From Bacteroidales bacterium (GTDB taxonomy: Bacteria > Bacteroidota > Bacteroidia > Bacteroidales > UBA932): a stretch of 12,257 bases of DNA. Position 1 is the stretch's first letter; the number at the start of each line of letters is the position of its first letter. A model generated the notes under the pieces. It worked only from the letters and a program-made list of their open reading frames with translations, was not told the DNA's origin and did not search any database. The stretch is from NCBI GenBank assembly GCA_017551405.1, contig JAFZLP010000162.1, forward strand, positions 1 to 12,257. Reading direction: 5' to 3'. The translations under genes were made by a program, and so were the position numbers. Shown in pieces: positions 1 through 5,676 of this stretch.

Positions 1-347
1 CTTACGCACTGCTCACCCACGTTTTGGTTGCGCCTGTACATCTCGAAGGAGATGAGGCACAGCGCTACCGTGCCGGGCCTGGATTTGCCGAGAAGACGCT
101 CCCTCAGGGCCTTGAATTCGTTCAGGGTGGACGGGAAATGCGAGAAAGTCAGAGTGCTTGTCTCGTCTCCTTCATCGAGCGTGAAAGTATGTGTCCCTGA
201 AGTGTATTTGAATGTCAGGGTGTTGCCGTTCTGCGAGACCGACTGGAAATCCTCTTCCGTTTCCGGTTCGTCGATCGGGAACTCGCATGAAACAAAGCCG
301 GCTGCAACCGAAAGCATGGCCAGCATACAGAATAATCTTCTCATCAT
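1..347 (-). CDS. Partial lipoprotein gene of unknown function (3' end beyond the window)
   Basis: The minus-strand frame is open from ATG at 347 (or the adjacent ATG at 344) to the left edge, giving 115 residues. The N-terminus has two arginines, a hydrophobic stretch and a lipobox ending in Cys21 (context GFVSC), so export and lipidation at an outer or inner membrane leaflet are expected. An acidic linker follows (DEPETEEDF), then a beta-rich stretch (TLTFKYTSGTHTFTL) and the segment LNEFKALRERLLGKS ahead of a hydrophobic helix-like part (TVALCLISFEMY). I do not recognise the family with confidence. It begins 13 bp after the TMEM43-like gene on the same strand, so the two are probably co-transcribed, and an A/T-rich leader (AAGAATTGTAAT) precedes the start. 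The C-terminus is cut by the window, so length and domain content cannot be judged. Confidence 0.8.
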   Translation of the reverse strand, partial: MMRRLFCMLAMLSVAAGFVSCEFPIDEPETEEDFQSVSQNGNTLTFKYTSGTHTFTLDEGDETSTLTFSHFPSTLNEFKALRERLLGKSRPGTVALCLISFEMYRRNQNVGEQCV

Positions 348-360
348 ATTACAATTCTTA

Positions 361-1287
361 TTATCTTCTGAACAATGACTTTATCAGGTCCAGGGAGCCC
401 AGCAGGCCGATAAACAGCAGGACGAGACCGGCAATGCGCACCAGCCAGCCTCCGCCGCGGTTGTTTTCCCTCTCTTCGGCGAATATCTCGCTTGCCTTAT
501 GCTTCCCCTCCATAATGTTGAGGATGTGGTATTCCCGGCCTTCGCCGTACTGGACGATTTCGTCGCCCTGCGCTTTCCCGAGCACCGAAACCGTGCCGTG
601 AGGAACGGCGCTGTATTCTATCTTCACGTCTCCGATGCGCGGCTGGGAAGGATTCCCGCCCACATAGACGGTGTTCTTGAACACATTTACCGGGACGTTG
701 CGGCCATCTTTCGAAGCCTTTTGCACCCGTGCGCGCAGTTCTGCCAGATTCTCACCCGGAACGTCAATGTGCAGATTGTCGGTATAACCCCTGGTCCAGC
801 CTATCAGGCGTGCGGGGAGGCGGTATCCTCCCAAACTCACCGTACTGCAGGTGTCTTTCCTGTCGGACAGGCGGACATATACGAAGTTGACGTCCTTCCT
901 GAAGCCCTCATAGTCCTCCGAGCTCAGGGGGTTGTCGGTCCAGTCTTCGTAATAAGTTATTTCCTGTGTCTGGGAATTCCGGTATTCCACCAGCTGGTAA
1001 TAGCTGACCTCTCTCTTGAGGAGTAGGGCGTCGACCTCCACGCCGGTCTCGCTGTCCCTGAGGGGCTCGGCGCTCCGGGTTACGCCCGTCAGATGGACAA
1101 GCTTGCCATCGCAGGCCGGATCGACCGCTCCGGAGGCATCCGCCTCCACAAACTCCTTTTCGGCCTTTTTAAGCATCAGCGACACCTTGAGGGTCCTGTA
1201 TTCATTCCATAGGGTAAGCCCCAGACCGGCCAGCAGAAGCACCACGGCTATTGCCTGTCCGATGCCCGATAATTTGTTGTTTGCCAT
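361..1287 (-). CDS. TMEM43-family membrane protein (short form)
   Basis: A 308-residue protein that resembles the TMEM43/LUMA family. A membrane segment lies at about residues 9-27. It is followed by the family-like stretch NEYRTLKVSLMLKKAEKEF and by DPACDGKLVHLTGV (compare 'DP.NEGKLVHv.G' in relatives). A large soluble region follows with YYQLVEYRNS and later SQPRIGDVKIEYSAVP. A second membrane segment lies at about 284-302 and the protein ends SLFRR. Relatives usually carry several C-terminal membrane spans; here only one is seen, so the protein is either a naturally short form or C-terminally truncated. The family's role in bacteria is not established. The gene has its own TAnnTTTG box 20 bp upstream (1308-1315) and is followed at 13 bp by a lipoprotein gene, which suggests an envelope function. 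It is divergent from the secreted repeat protein at 1411. Confidence 0.85.
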   Translation of the reverse strand: MANNKLSGIGQAIAVVLLLAGLGLTLWNEYRTLKVSLMLKKAEKEFVEADASGAVDPACDGKLVHLTGVTRSAEPLRDSETGVEVDALLLKREVSYYQLVEYRNSQTQEITYYEDWTDNPLSSEDYEGFRKDVNFVYVRLSDRKDTCSTVSLGGYRLPARLIGWTRGYTDNLHIDVPGENLAELRARVQKASKDGRNVPVNVFKNTVYVGGNPSQPRIGDVKIEYSAVPHGTVSVLGKAQGDEIVQYGEGREYHILNIMEGKHKASEIFAEERENNRGGGWLVRIAGLVLLFIGLLGSLDLIKSLFRR

Positions 1288-1307
1288 ATTCTTCGAGTAT
1301 TATATTG

Positions 1308-1315
1308 CAAATATA
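1308..1315 (-). promoter_or_regulatory. -7 box of the TMEM43/lipoprotein operon
   Basis: On the minus strand the sequence reads TATATTTG, an exact match to the Bacteroidetes -7 consensus TAnnTTTG, 20 bp before the ATG at 1287. No good TTTG -33 element is present at the usual distance. Instead the palindrome at 1338-1355 begins 22 bp upstream of the box, which suggests that an activator replaces the -33 contact. Start of transcription is inferred, not seen. Confidence 0.6.
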
Positions 1316-1337
1316 ACAATCCCCCGTTTTTATATCC

Positions 1338-1355
1338 ATACATAAATTTATGTAT
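1338..1355. promoter_or_regulatory. Perfect 18 bp palindrome, candidate operator (copy 1)
   Basis: ATACATAAATTTATGTAT is its own reverse complement over all 18 bases. It lies in the 123 bp gap between two divergent genes and is flanked on each side by exactly 22 bp and then a TAnnTTTG box (1308-1315 on minus, 1378-1385 on plus), so it is centred on both promoters at the -33 position. The same outer heptamers with a different 4 bp centre occur at 4892-4909. The size and symmetry suit a dimeric regulator; which one is inference. Confidence 0.65.
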
Positions 1356-1385
1356 TGCTCCTGTCCGGCATTCCCGGTATTTTTG
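1355..1385 (+). promoter_or_regulatory. Promoter of the secreted repeat protein gene
   Basis: TATTTTTG at 1378-1385 matches TAnnTTTG exactly, with a TTG at 1355-1357 at -33 spacing (20 bp between). The TTG overlaps the last base of the palindrome. The leader to the ATG at 1411 would be about 20 nt and is A-rich (TAAAAACGCAATAAACACAA), as is usual in this phylum. Confidence 0.65.
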
Positions 1386-1410
1386 TAAAAACGCAATAAA
1401 CACAAGCATT

Positions 1411-2412
1411 ATGAGTAAAAAGTCCCTCAGGGTTTCGCTTGCACTGGCGGCCCTCCTTTTCAGCATTTCTGCAAACGCCCAGATCTTCGGCGGAGGCCAG
1501 GTTGAACAGCTCATGCAGCGCAAACGCGAGGCCGAGGCTGCAATGAAACAGAAGAGCGATGCCCAGCAGAATACCGGATGCAAGATAGTCGACAGCAGCG
1601 CAGACACCCTCCTCGCCGCCTGGCATTCCAGCAAGGACATGATTATCACCAAGAAGATGCACGAAGACGGCCCTGCCAAAGGAAAGTTCATCTCCTACAA
1701 GTATTACCCCGACAAGGGCGCCATCGCCTGCAATGACGGCGTTGTAGTGGCCAAGATTGTGGAGGACGGGCTTGAGATCCTCGACCGCGACATGAAGGTG
1801 ACGATCAAAAACGGCGGCGTTGCCATCAACGGCGAGCCCTGCGGCGTGGTGACTCGGGACGACATTACCATCTACGGCCGCAGGCTGGGCTATTTCTCCT
1901 GCGAGGCCACCCGTGAACTCGTGGCTTTCTACTTCCTGCACGACTATCTGAATCCCGACGACCTGCAGAAGATGAAGGTCGCCCGCGAAGAACAGAAGAA
2001 GCGGGAGGCTGAGGCCGAAGCCGCTTTCAAGGCGAACATGATGCTGGTCACCGCCGGCAACTTCACATCGCCGACCGGAACCGTCATCGGCAAGATCGCC
2101 TCCAACGGCGACGTGTTCAACAAGGCCGGCCAGCGTCTCGGCCACGTGTCGTCCGACGGCAAGGTAACCGACTTCAACGGCAATGCCGGATCTTTCAATT
2201 CCAAAGGCATGGTATACGACAAAACCGGTTCCCCGATAGGGCACATACAGCCTAACGGCCCGGTAGAAGACGCAAGCGGCTCCCGCATAGGGCACATCTA
2301 CAATGACGGCAGGTTCGGCGACAGCTCCGGCTCCACCGTGGCGAAGTTCTCCGGAAACGGCAGATACGTAGCGGCCGTCTGCTACTACTTCTTCTTCAGG
2401 TCAATCAGGTAA
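1411..2412 (+). CDS. Secreted protein with C-terminal glycine-rich beta-repeats (5-fold beta-flower-like)
   Basis: A 333-residue protein with a typical signal peptide (MSKKSLRVSLALAALLFSIS, cleavage likely after ANAQ at residue 24). A short charged helix follows at about 30-53 (VEQLMQRKREAEAAMKQKSD). The middle domain runs from about 57 to 180, with a second charged helix (DDLQKMKVAREEQKKREAEA) at about 183-205. From about 220 to 320 there are five or six repeats of roughly 18-19 residues with the pattern G..IG.I..DG.V.D..G (for example GSPIGHIQPNGPVEDASGSR). Repeats of this kind form the petals of the '5-fold beta-flower' proteins annotated in Bacteroides relatives; that link is from memory and not tested. 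The end is unusual, aromatic and basic (CYYFFFRSIR). The function is unknown and the location is probably periplasm or outer membrane. It shares its regulatory region with the TMEM43-like operon and is ended by the terminator at 2433-2469. Confidence 0.8.
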   Translation: MSKKSLRVSLALAALLFSISANAQIFGGGQVEQLMQRKREAEAAMKQKSDAQQNTGCKIVDSSADTLLAAWHSSKDMIITKKMHEDGPAKGKFISYKYYPDKGAIACNDGVVVAKIVEDGLEILDRDMKVTIKNGGVAINGEPCGVVTRDDITIYGRRLGYFSCEATRELVAFYFLHDYLNPDDLQKMKVAREEQKKREAEAEAAFKANMMLVTAGNFTSPTGTVIGKIASNGDVFNKAGQRLGHVSSDGKVTDFNGNAGSFNSKGMVYDKTGSPIGHIQPNGPVEDASGSRIGHIYNDGRFGDSSGSTVAKFSGNGRYVAAVCYYFFFRSIR

Positions 2413-2432
2413 AAACCGCAAACCTAAACTTG

Positions 2433-2469
2433 CAGCTGACCGGCCTTACAGGCTGATCAGCTGTTTTTT
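2433..2469 (+). terminator. Intrinsic terminator of the repeat protein gene, overlapping the response regulator's 3' end
   Basis: CAGCTGA (2433-2439) pairs with TCAGCTG (2457-2463). An inner stem GCCT/AGGC (2443-2446 with 2450-2453) sits inside, and TTTTTT follows at 2464-2469. The hairpin begins 20 bp after the stop codon at 2412. Its right half and T-run are the last codons of the convergent response regulator (KKQLISL stop), so one sequence serves as code on one strand and terminator on the other. Confidence 0.7.
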
Positions 2470-3084
2470 AATGGCGTAAAGCACGAGCTCTACTGTGTTG
2501 TTGATTCCCAGCTTGCGGAAAATGTTGTTCTTGATGGTAACAACCGTGAGGTACTTGATGCCCAGTTCGCCGGCTATTTCCTTGTACTGGAGGCCGCGGC
2601 AGCTGAGGCGGATGACGTCCAGCTCGCGCGGAGTGAACATGTTGTCGGATGCCTTCTTGGCCAGGGAGATGCGTTCGATGAGACGCGCGATGTCGGTCCC
2701 GAAGAACTCATAACCGGCCGCCACGCTGCGGATGGCAGAGAGCATGGTGGCCTCGTCGCTCGTCTTGGGCAGGAACCCGTCTATGCCTATTCCGAGCAGG
2801 GTCTCGAGGGTGGCGATGGAAGTGTCGCTCGAAAGGACCAGCAGTGCCACATCCGGCATTTCCGCCCGCATCCTCCGGGCGAGTTCGATTCCGTCCATTC
2901 CGGGCATCATCACGTCCAGCATCATCACGTCGGGGTGCAGTTCCGAGGCCTTGGAAAGGGCCTGGAAGCCATCTGAAGCGGTTCCGGCGACCTCGATTCC
3001 GGGTTTGGTCTCAAGCATGGAACGTATGCCCATCAGCATGAGCGGATGGTCGTCGACAAGGAGTATTCTTATGGGTTCAGGCAT
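2446..3084 (-). CDS. LuxR/NarL-family two-component response regulator
   Basis: A 212-residue protein. The receiver domain spans about 5-122 with acidic pocket D11-D12, phosphoacceptor D57 (MMLDVMMPGMDG), S85 at the Thr/Ser switch position and K107 (GFLPKTSD). A GerE/LuxR helix-turn-helix spans about 148-208 (TPRELDVIRLSCRGLQYKEI, ending FRKLGINNTVELVLYAIKKQ). It should receive phosphate from the kinase encoded just upstream and bind DNA as a dimer. The frame stays open to 3129, but the ATG at 3084 is chosen: it puts the receiver at the normal distance from the N-terminus and overlaps the kinase stop by 8 bp, typical of translational coupling. Targets are not shown by the sequence. The palindromes at 1338 and 4892 are my best candidates. 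Confidence 0.93.
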   Translation of the reverse strand: MPEPIRILLVDDHPLMLMGIRSMLETKPGIEVAGTASDGFQALSKASELHPDVMMLDVMMPGMDGIELARRMRAEMPDVALLVLSSDTSIATLETLLGIGIDGFLPKTSDEATMLSAIRSVAAGYEFFGTDIARLIERISLAKKASDNMFTPRELDVIRLSCRGLQYKEIAGELGIKYLTVVTIKNNIFRKLGINNTVELVLYAIKKQLISL

Positions 3085-4858
3085 CTTCCTCAAGGTTTTT
3101 GATGTGGATGACAAAGGTGCTGCCGGCACCCTCCGTGCTTTCCACGGAGATGCTGCTGCCGCATTCGTCCAGCAGGTCCCTGCTCACCGCAAGGCCGAAG
3201 CCGTTGGTGGGTTCGCCGTCGGTTCCGGTGCGGCGGAAAGAGGAGGCGGCATCGAAAATGGTGTCGAGTTTATCGGCGGGGATTCCGATTCCATGGTCCG
3301 TTACGCTCAGCGTCGCGCCGTCTTCCCGGGGTTCAAGGGAAACGGTGATATTTCCTCCGCGAGGCGAGAATTTCACCGCATTGGAGAGAACGTTCCTGAG
3401 CGCCAGGATGAGGTTGCTGCGTGCCGTGCATACCACCACATTGCCCGGAGATTCCATTGTGATGCCTATGTCCTTGGCCCCCGCGCTTCCTGCATGCTGG
3501 TCGATTACCTCGCGCACCAGGTCGTCCAGCACGAAACGTACGGTTTCGAGTTTTCCGGTGCCGGATTTCGTGCGCGCCCATCGAAGGGCGTTGTCGATCA
3601 GCTCGACTTCCGACTCCGCCTGCCTCTCCAGCTGGAGAAGTACCTCCGCATGTTCGTCGGGGCTCATTTTCTCTCCGTGCGAACGGAGCATCTGAAGGCC
3701 CCGGAGCTGGGCTATCGCAGGGGAGTGGATATCGTGCGAAATCACCTTGAACAGGAAGTCTTTCTGGGTGTTGCTCTGCCGGAGTTTCTTCTCGCTGTTG
3801 CGTATCCTGAGGGCGAAAGCGGTTATGACTGCCGTACCGGCAAGCAGAAGCAGCGTAATCGCGGCCCAGGCCTGCTTTCTCTTCTTTTCCCTGCTGATAT
3901 TGATTTCCTGCAGCGCAATCGTCTGCTCCCTTCGGGCGGTCTCGTATTCAATATTGAAGAGCTCCAGCGCATTGCTGCTTTTCCTGCGGCTGATGCTGTC
4001 CTGCAGGGCGGCGCTTTCCTCGAGGTAAAGGAAAGCCTGGACCGGATCGGAATTCCTGAGCGAAGATGCCATCCGGCTGCATATCTTCTGGAGCAGGGGA
4101 AGGTCGCTGAGTTTCCGGGCGATGGAGGCCGCCTCGATAAGGTATTTCTTCTCCAGTGCAGCCTTGCCCTCACGGCCGTATTCCTGGGCAAGCTGGAAGC
4201 AGACGATGCACAGCGACTGTTCCAGGGAGTCGCGCCGGAAAACTTTCTCTGCGAAACTGAGGTCCTGCATGGCGTCGGAATACCGGCCCAGGGCCTCCAG
4301 GGCGTATGCCCTCTGGCTCCGGCGTATGGCCTGAGCCCTGTCGTCGAGGTCTTTCGTAGCAATCGCTACTGCGATGTCGGCATATCTCAGCGCGGTGGAA
4401 TCCCGCCCGATTGCATGATAGACATCGCAGGCCTTGCCGTATGCCATCGCCAGCTTGTCCGGCCTGCCGACCTGCTCCTCGTTGGCAATCGCCTCCAGGG
4501 CATAGTCGGCGGCAAGTTCCGCCTTGCCGGCATAGACGTACATAGAGGTCAGGTTGATAAGGGACGACGTGAGCCCCTTGGCTTCCCCATGGGCCTTGTC
4601 GTACTCATAGCAGCGTATCATATAATCCGCCGCCTTGTCGAAGTTGCCGAGGCGCGAATAGGAAGTGCCCAGGATGGAATACAGTTCCACTGCCGCCTCT
4701 TCGTCGATACCCGGCTGGGCGATGCCCTCAAGGGCAATCATTATGGCATCGGAGTAGCGCGACGCGTAATATGCCTCCTCCGCCTCGGCATAATAATCTT
4801 TACCGTGGAGCGGGAGGACCGGCAATAACAGCAATATGAGCAGGGCTACTCTTCGCAT
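3077..4858 (-). CDS. TPR-containing membrane sensor histidine kinase
   Basis: A 593-residue kinase. A signal peptide (MRRVALLILLLLPVLPLHG) sends the N-terminal sensor, about 20-300, to the periplasm. This part is built of TPR-like helical pairs (for example YSILGTSYSRLGNFDKAADY at 60-79 and ALEALGRYSDAMQDLSFAEK at 186-205). A coiled stretch at about 290-328 leads to a membrane helix at 330-350. The HisKA dimerisation domain has the phosphorylated His at H375 (VISHDIHSP). The ATPase domain shows the N box (N489, N493 in NVLSNAVKFSP), G1 box DHGIGIP (521-527) and G2 box NGFGLAV (552-558), so it looks catalytically intact. No DNA-binding or receiver domain is fused. It is encoded ahead of its regulator with an 8 bp overlap. 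The signal sensed is unknown. The promoter box lies only 4 bp from the ATG. Confidence 0.93.
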   Translation of the reverse strand: MRRVALLILLLLPVLPLHGKDYYAEAEEAYYASRYSDAIMIALEGIAQPGIDEEAAVELYSILGTSYSRLGNFDKAADYMIRCYEYDKAHGEAKGLTSSLINLTSMYVYAGKAELAADYALEAIANEEQVGRPDKLAMAYGKACDVYHAIGRDSTALRYADIAVAIATKDLDDRAQAIRRSQRAYALEALGRYSDAMQDLSFAEKVFRRDSLEQSLCIVCFQLAQEYGREGKAALEKKYLIEAASIARKLSDLPLLQKICSRMASSLRNSDPVQAFLYLEESAALQDSISRRKSSNALELFNIEYETARREQTIALQEINISREKKRKQAWAAITLLLLAGTAVITAFALRIRNSEKKLRQSNTQKDFLFKVISHDIHSPAIAQLRGLQMLRSHGEKMSPDEHAEVLLQLERQAESEVELIDNALRWARTKSGTGKLETVRFVLDDLVREVIDQHAGSAGAKDIGITMESPGNVVVCTARSNLILALRNVLSNAVKFSPRGGNITVSLEPREDGATLSVTDHGIGIPADKLDTIFDAASSFRRTGTDGEPTNGFGLAVSRDLLDECGSSISVESTEGAGSTFVIHIKNLEEDA

Positions 4859-4862
4859 ACTG

Positions 4863-4870
4863 CAAAGATA
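4863..4870 (-). promoter_or_regulatory. -7 box of the kinase/regulator operon, next to the start codon
   Basis: On the minus strand this reads TATCTTTG, an exact TAnnTTTG match, separated from the kinase ATG (4858) by only 4 bases. Transcription starting at the usual distance would begin at or beside the A of ATG, so the mRNA may be leaderless. The candidate operator at 4892-4909 begins 21 bp upstream of the box. Confidence 0.55.
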
Positions 4871-4891
4871 CTCGTTCCGGCCAAATTACCG

Positions 4892-4909
4892 ATACATAAT
4901 AATATGTAT
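4892..4909. promoter_or_regulatory. ATACATA-N4-TATGTAT palindrome, candidate operator (copy 2)
   Basis: ATACATAATAATATGTAT has perfect 7 bp arms around the centre ATAA. The arms are identical to those of the palindrome at 1338-1355. Likeness continues to the right in both copies (TATTG, then TGTCyGGC after four bases), giving 25 of 32 matching positions by hand alignment. It lies in the divergent region between the kinase and acetyltransferase genes, at -33 of the kinase promoter. Confidence 0.6.
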
Positions 4910-4956
4910 TGTTGTTGTCTGGCCGCGGCAAAAAATCATTATATTTACTCCAACAT

Positions 4957-4964
4957 TATTTTTG
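4957..4964 (+). promoter_or_regulatory. -7 box of the acetyltransferase gene
   Basis: TATTTTTG matches TAnnTTTG exactly and lies 25 bp before the ATG at 4990. No convincing TTTG lies 19-21 bp upstream. Unlike the other three promoters of these two regions, this box is 47 bp from the palindrome, so control by the same factor is less likely. Confidence 0.5.
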
Positions 4965-4989
4965 CCTGTAAATCAAACCATTCTGTAAA

Positions 4990-5469
4990 ATGATGCAGCC
5001 CGTAATACGAAGAGCGGAACCCAGCGACCTTGAAGCTGTTAACAAACTGCTGCAGCAGGTGTTGTCGGTCCATCACGACGGCCGTCCCGATCTCTTTCGG
5101 GAAACCGGTAAAAAATACACCGACGAAGAGCTGCTCGCCATTTTTGCGGGTCCTGACACTCCGGTATTCGTCTATGAGCAGGATGGCGCCGTGCTGGGCT
5201 ATGCCTTCTGCGTGCTTCAGCATTCAGGCAGCGGAAGCCTCCGCCCCCTTACCACTCTGTACATAGACGACCTCTGTGTGGATGAGAAAGCCCGCGGCCG
5301 GCACATCGGAAGGGCCCTGTTTGAACACGTTAAGGCTTTCGCCAAAGAAAAGGGCTGCTACAACATTACCCTGCATGTATGGGAATGCAACCCCGGAGCC
5401 AAAGCCTTCTACGAGTCATTGGGCCTTGCTCCGCAATACACCTCAATGGAGATGATTGTCGGTGATTGA
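4990..5469 (+). CDS. GNAT-family N-acetyltransferase
   Basis: A 159-residue single-domain GNAT. Motif A, which binds the pyrophosphate of acetyl-CoA, is LCVDEKARGRHIGRAL (95-110, with R104-H-I-G107-R-A109). The C-terminal motif B region is NPGAKAFYESLGL (134-146). The N-terminal part (VHHDGRPDLFRETGKKYTDE) resembles a subgroup with 'H..GRPDLF' near residue 30. The substrate cannot be read from sequence; a small amine, an amino acid or a protein N-terminus are all possible. Two ATG codons stand together (4990 and 4993) and either could start. The gene is a monocistron divergent from the sensor kinase; nothing ties it functionally to the kinase apart from the shared intergenic region. Confidence 0.88.
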   Translation: MMQPVIRRAEPSDLEAVNKLLQQVLSVHHDGRPDLFRETGKKYTDEELLAIFAGPDTPVFVYEQDGAVLGYAFCVLQHSGSGSLRPLTTLYIDDLCVDEKARGRHIGRALFEHVKAFAKEKGCYNITLHVWECNPGAKAFYESLGLAPQYTSMEMIVGD

Positions 5470-5474
5470 CCCCG

Positions 5475-5489
5475 GATTCCTAGTGGGGC
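5475..5489 (+). repeat. 15 bp inverted copy of the tRNA-Arg 3' end
   Basis: GATTCCTAGTGGGGC here is identical to the T-arm and acceptor part of the tRNA-Arg gene on the other strand (reverse complement at 5601-5615). It begins 6 bp after the acetyltransferase stop codon. It may be the scar of an element that used the tRNA as attachment site, or simply half of a long inverted repeat. No integrase is present in the window. Confidence 0.6.
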
Positions 5490-5522
5490 GCACCCGATTC
5501 GGAGCGAAGCGACCCAGGGGGT

Positions 5523-5542
5523 CTGGGGGATTAGGCCCCCAG
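5523..5542. repeat. G/C-rich palindrome in the acetyltransferase-tRNA gap
   Basis: CTGGGGG (5523-5529) pairs with CCCCCAG (5536-5542) around ATTAGG. It is preceded by GAGCGAAGCGACCCAGGGGG (5502-5521), whose G5 tract could compete for the same C tract. There is no T-run, so it is a poor intrinsic terminator. It looks like a dispersed REP-type intergenic palindrome, but only one copy is in this window. I see no gene between 5470 and 5566. Confidence 0.5.
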
Positions 5543-5566
5543 TCTATCGAAGATAACGGGCTACAA

Positions 5567-5596
5567 GAAAAGGATTGGCGATTGCCAATCCTTTTC
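5567..5596 (-). terminator. Terminator hairpin after tRNA-Arg
   Basis: GAAAAGGATTGGC (5567-5579) and GCCAATCCTTTTC (5584-5596) form a perfect 13 bp stem with a 4-base loop. It begins 3 bp past the tRNA 3' end in the minus direction. The minus-strand transcript ends the stem in CCTTTTCTTG, a moderate U tract. The symmetry means it could also stop plus-strand transcripts from the acetyltransferase gene. Confidence 0.75.
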
Positions 5597-5598
5597 GG

Positions 5599-5670
5599 TA
5601 GCCCCACTAGGAATCGAACCTAGATTTAAGGTTTAGGAAACCTCCGTTCTATCCGTTGAACTATAGGGCC
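5599..5670 (-). tRNA. tRNA-Arg(CCT)
   Basis: The minus strand folds as a 72-nt cloverleaf. Acceptor: GGCCCTA with TGGGGCT (one G-U pair at position 1-72). D-stem: GTTC/GAAC. Anticodon arm: GAGGT-TTCCTAA-ACCTT, giving anticodon CCT, which reads AGG (Arg). Variable loop: AAAT. T-arm: CTAGG-TTCGATT-CCTAG. Discriminator: A. The next bases are CCG, so the 3' CCA is not encoded and must be added after transcription. The gene lies 27 bp downstream of rpmF on the same strand and may share its transcript. Its 3' end recurs inverted at 5475-5489. Confidence 0.93.
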
Positions 5671-5676
5671 GTCACA

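Noticed and set aside
1348..2295. Minus-strand open frame of 315 codons opposite the secreted repeat protein
   Set aside because: Low-complexity valine/glycine/histidine-rich shadow; the plus strand has a signal peptide, promoter and terminator.
2413..2433. Terminator for the response regulator on the minus strand
   Set aside because: Only a 4 bp stem (GCAA/TTGC) with a distant T-run can be drawn, which is too weak to call.
3085..3129. Fifteen-residue N-terminal extension of the response regulator
   Set aside because: It lies within the kinase coding end. The ATG at 3084 gives the normal receiver N-terminus and an 8 bp coupled overlap.
2732..4828. Long plus-strand open frame (about 700 codons) opposite the kinase/regulator genes
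   Set aside because: It is antisense to two genes with intact catalytic motifs, has no recognisable domain, and its openness follows from GC-rich codon use on the real strand.
5485..5535. G-quadruplex in the G-rich gap
   Set aside because: Only three tracts of four or more G are present, with one long loop; a simple hairpin explains the sequence better.
5470..5670. Genomic island bounded by tRNA-Arg repeats
   Set aside because: The repeats are inverted and 126 bp apart with no integrase or cargo, so at most a remnant is possible; kept as a finding, not annotated as a mobile element.
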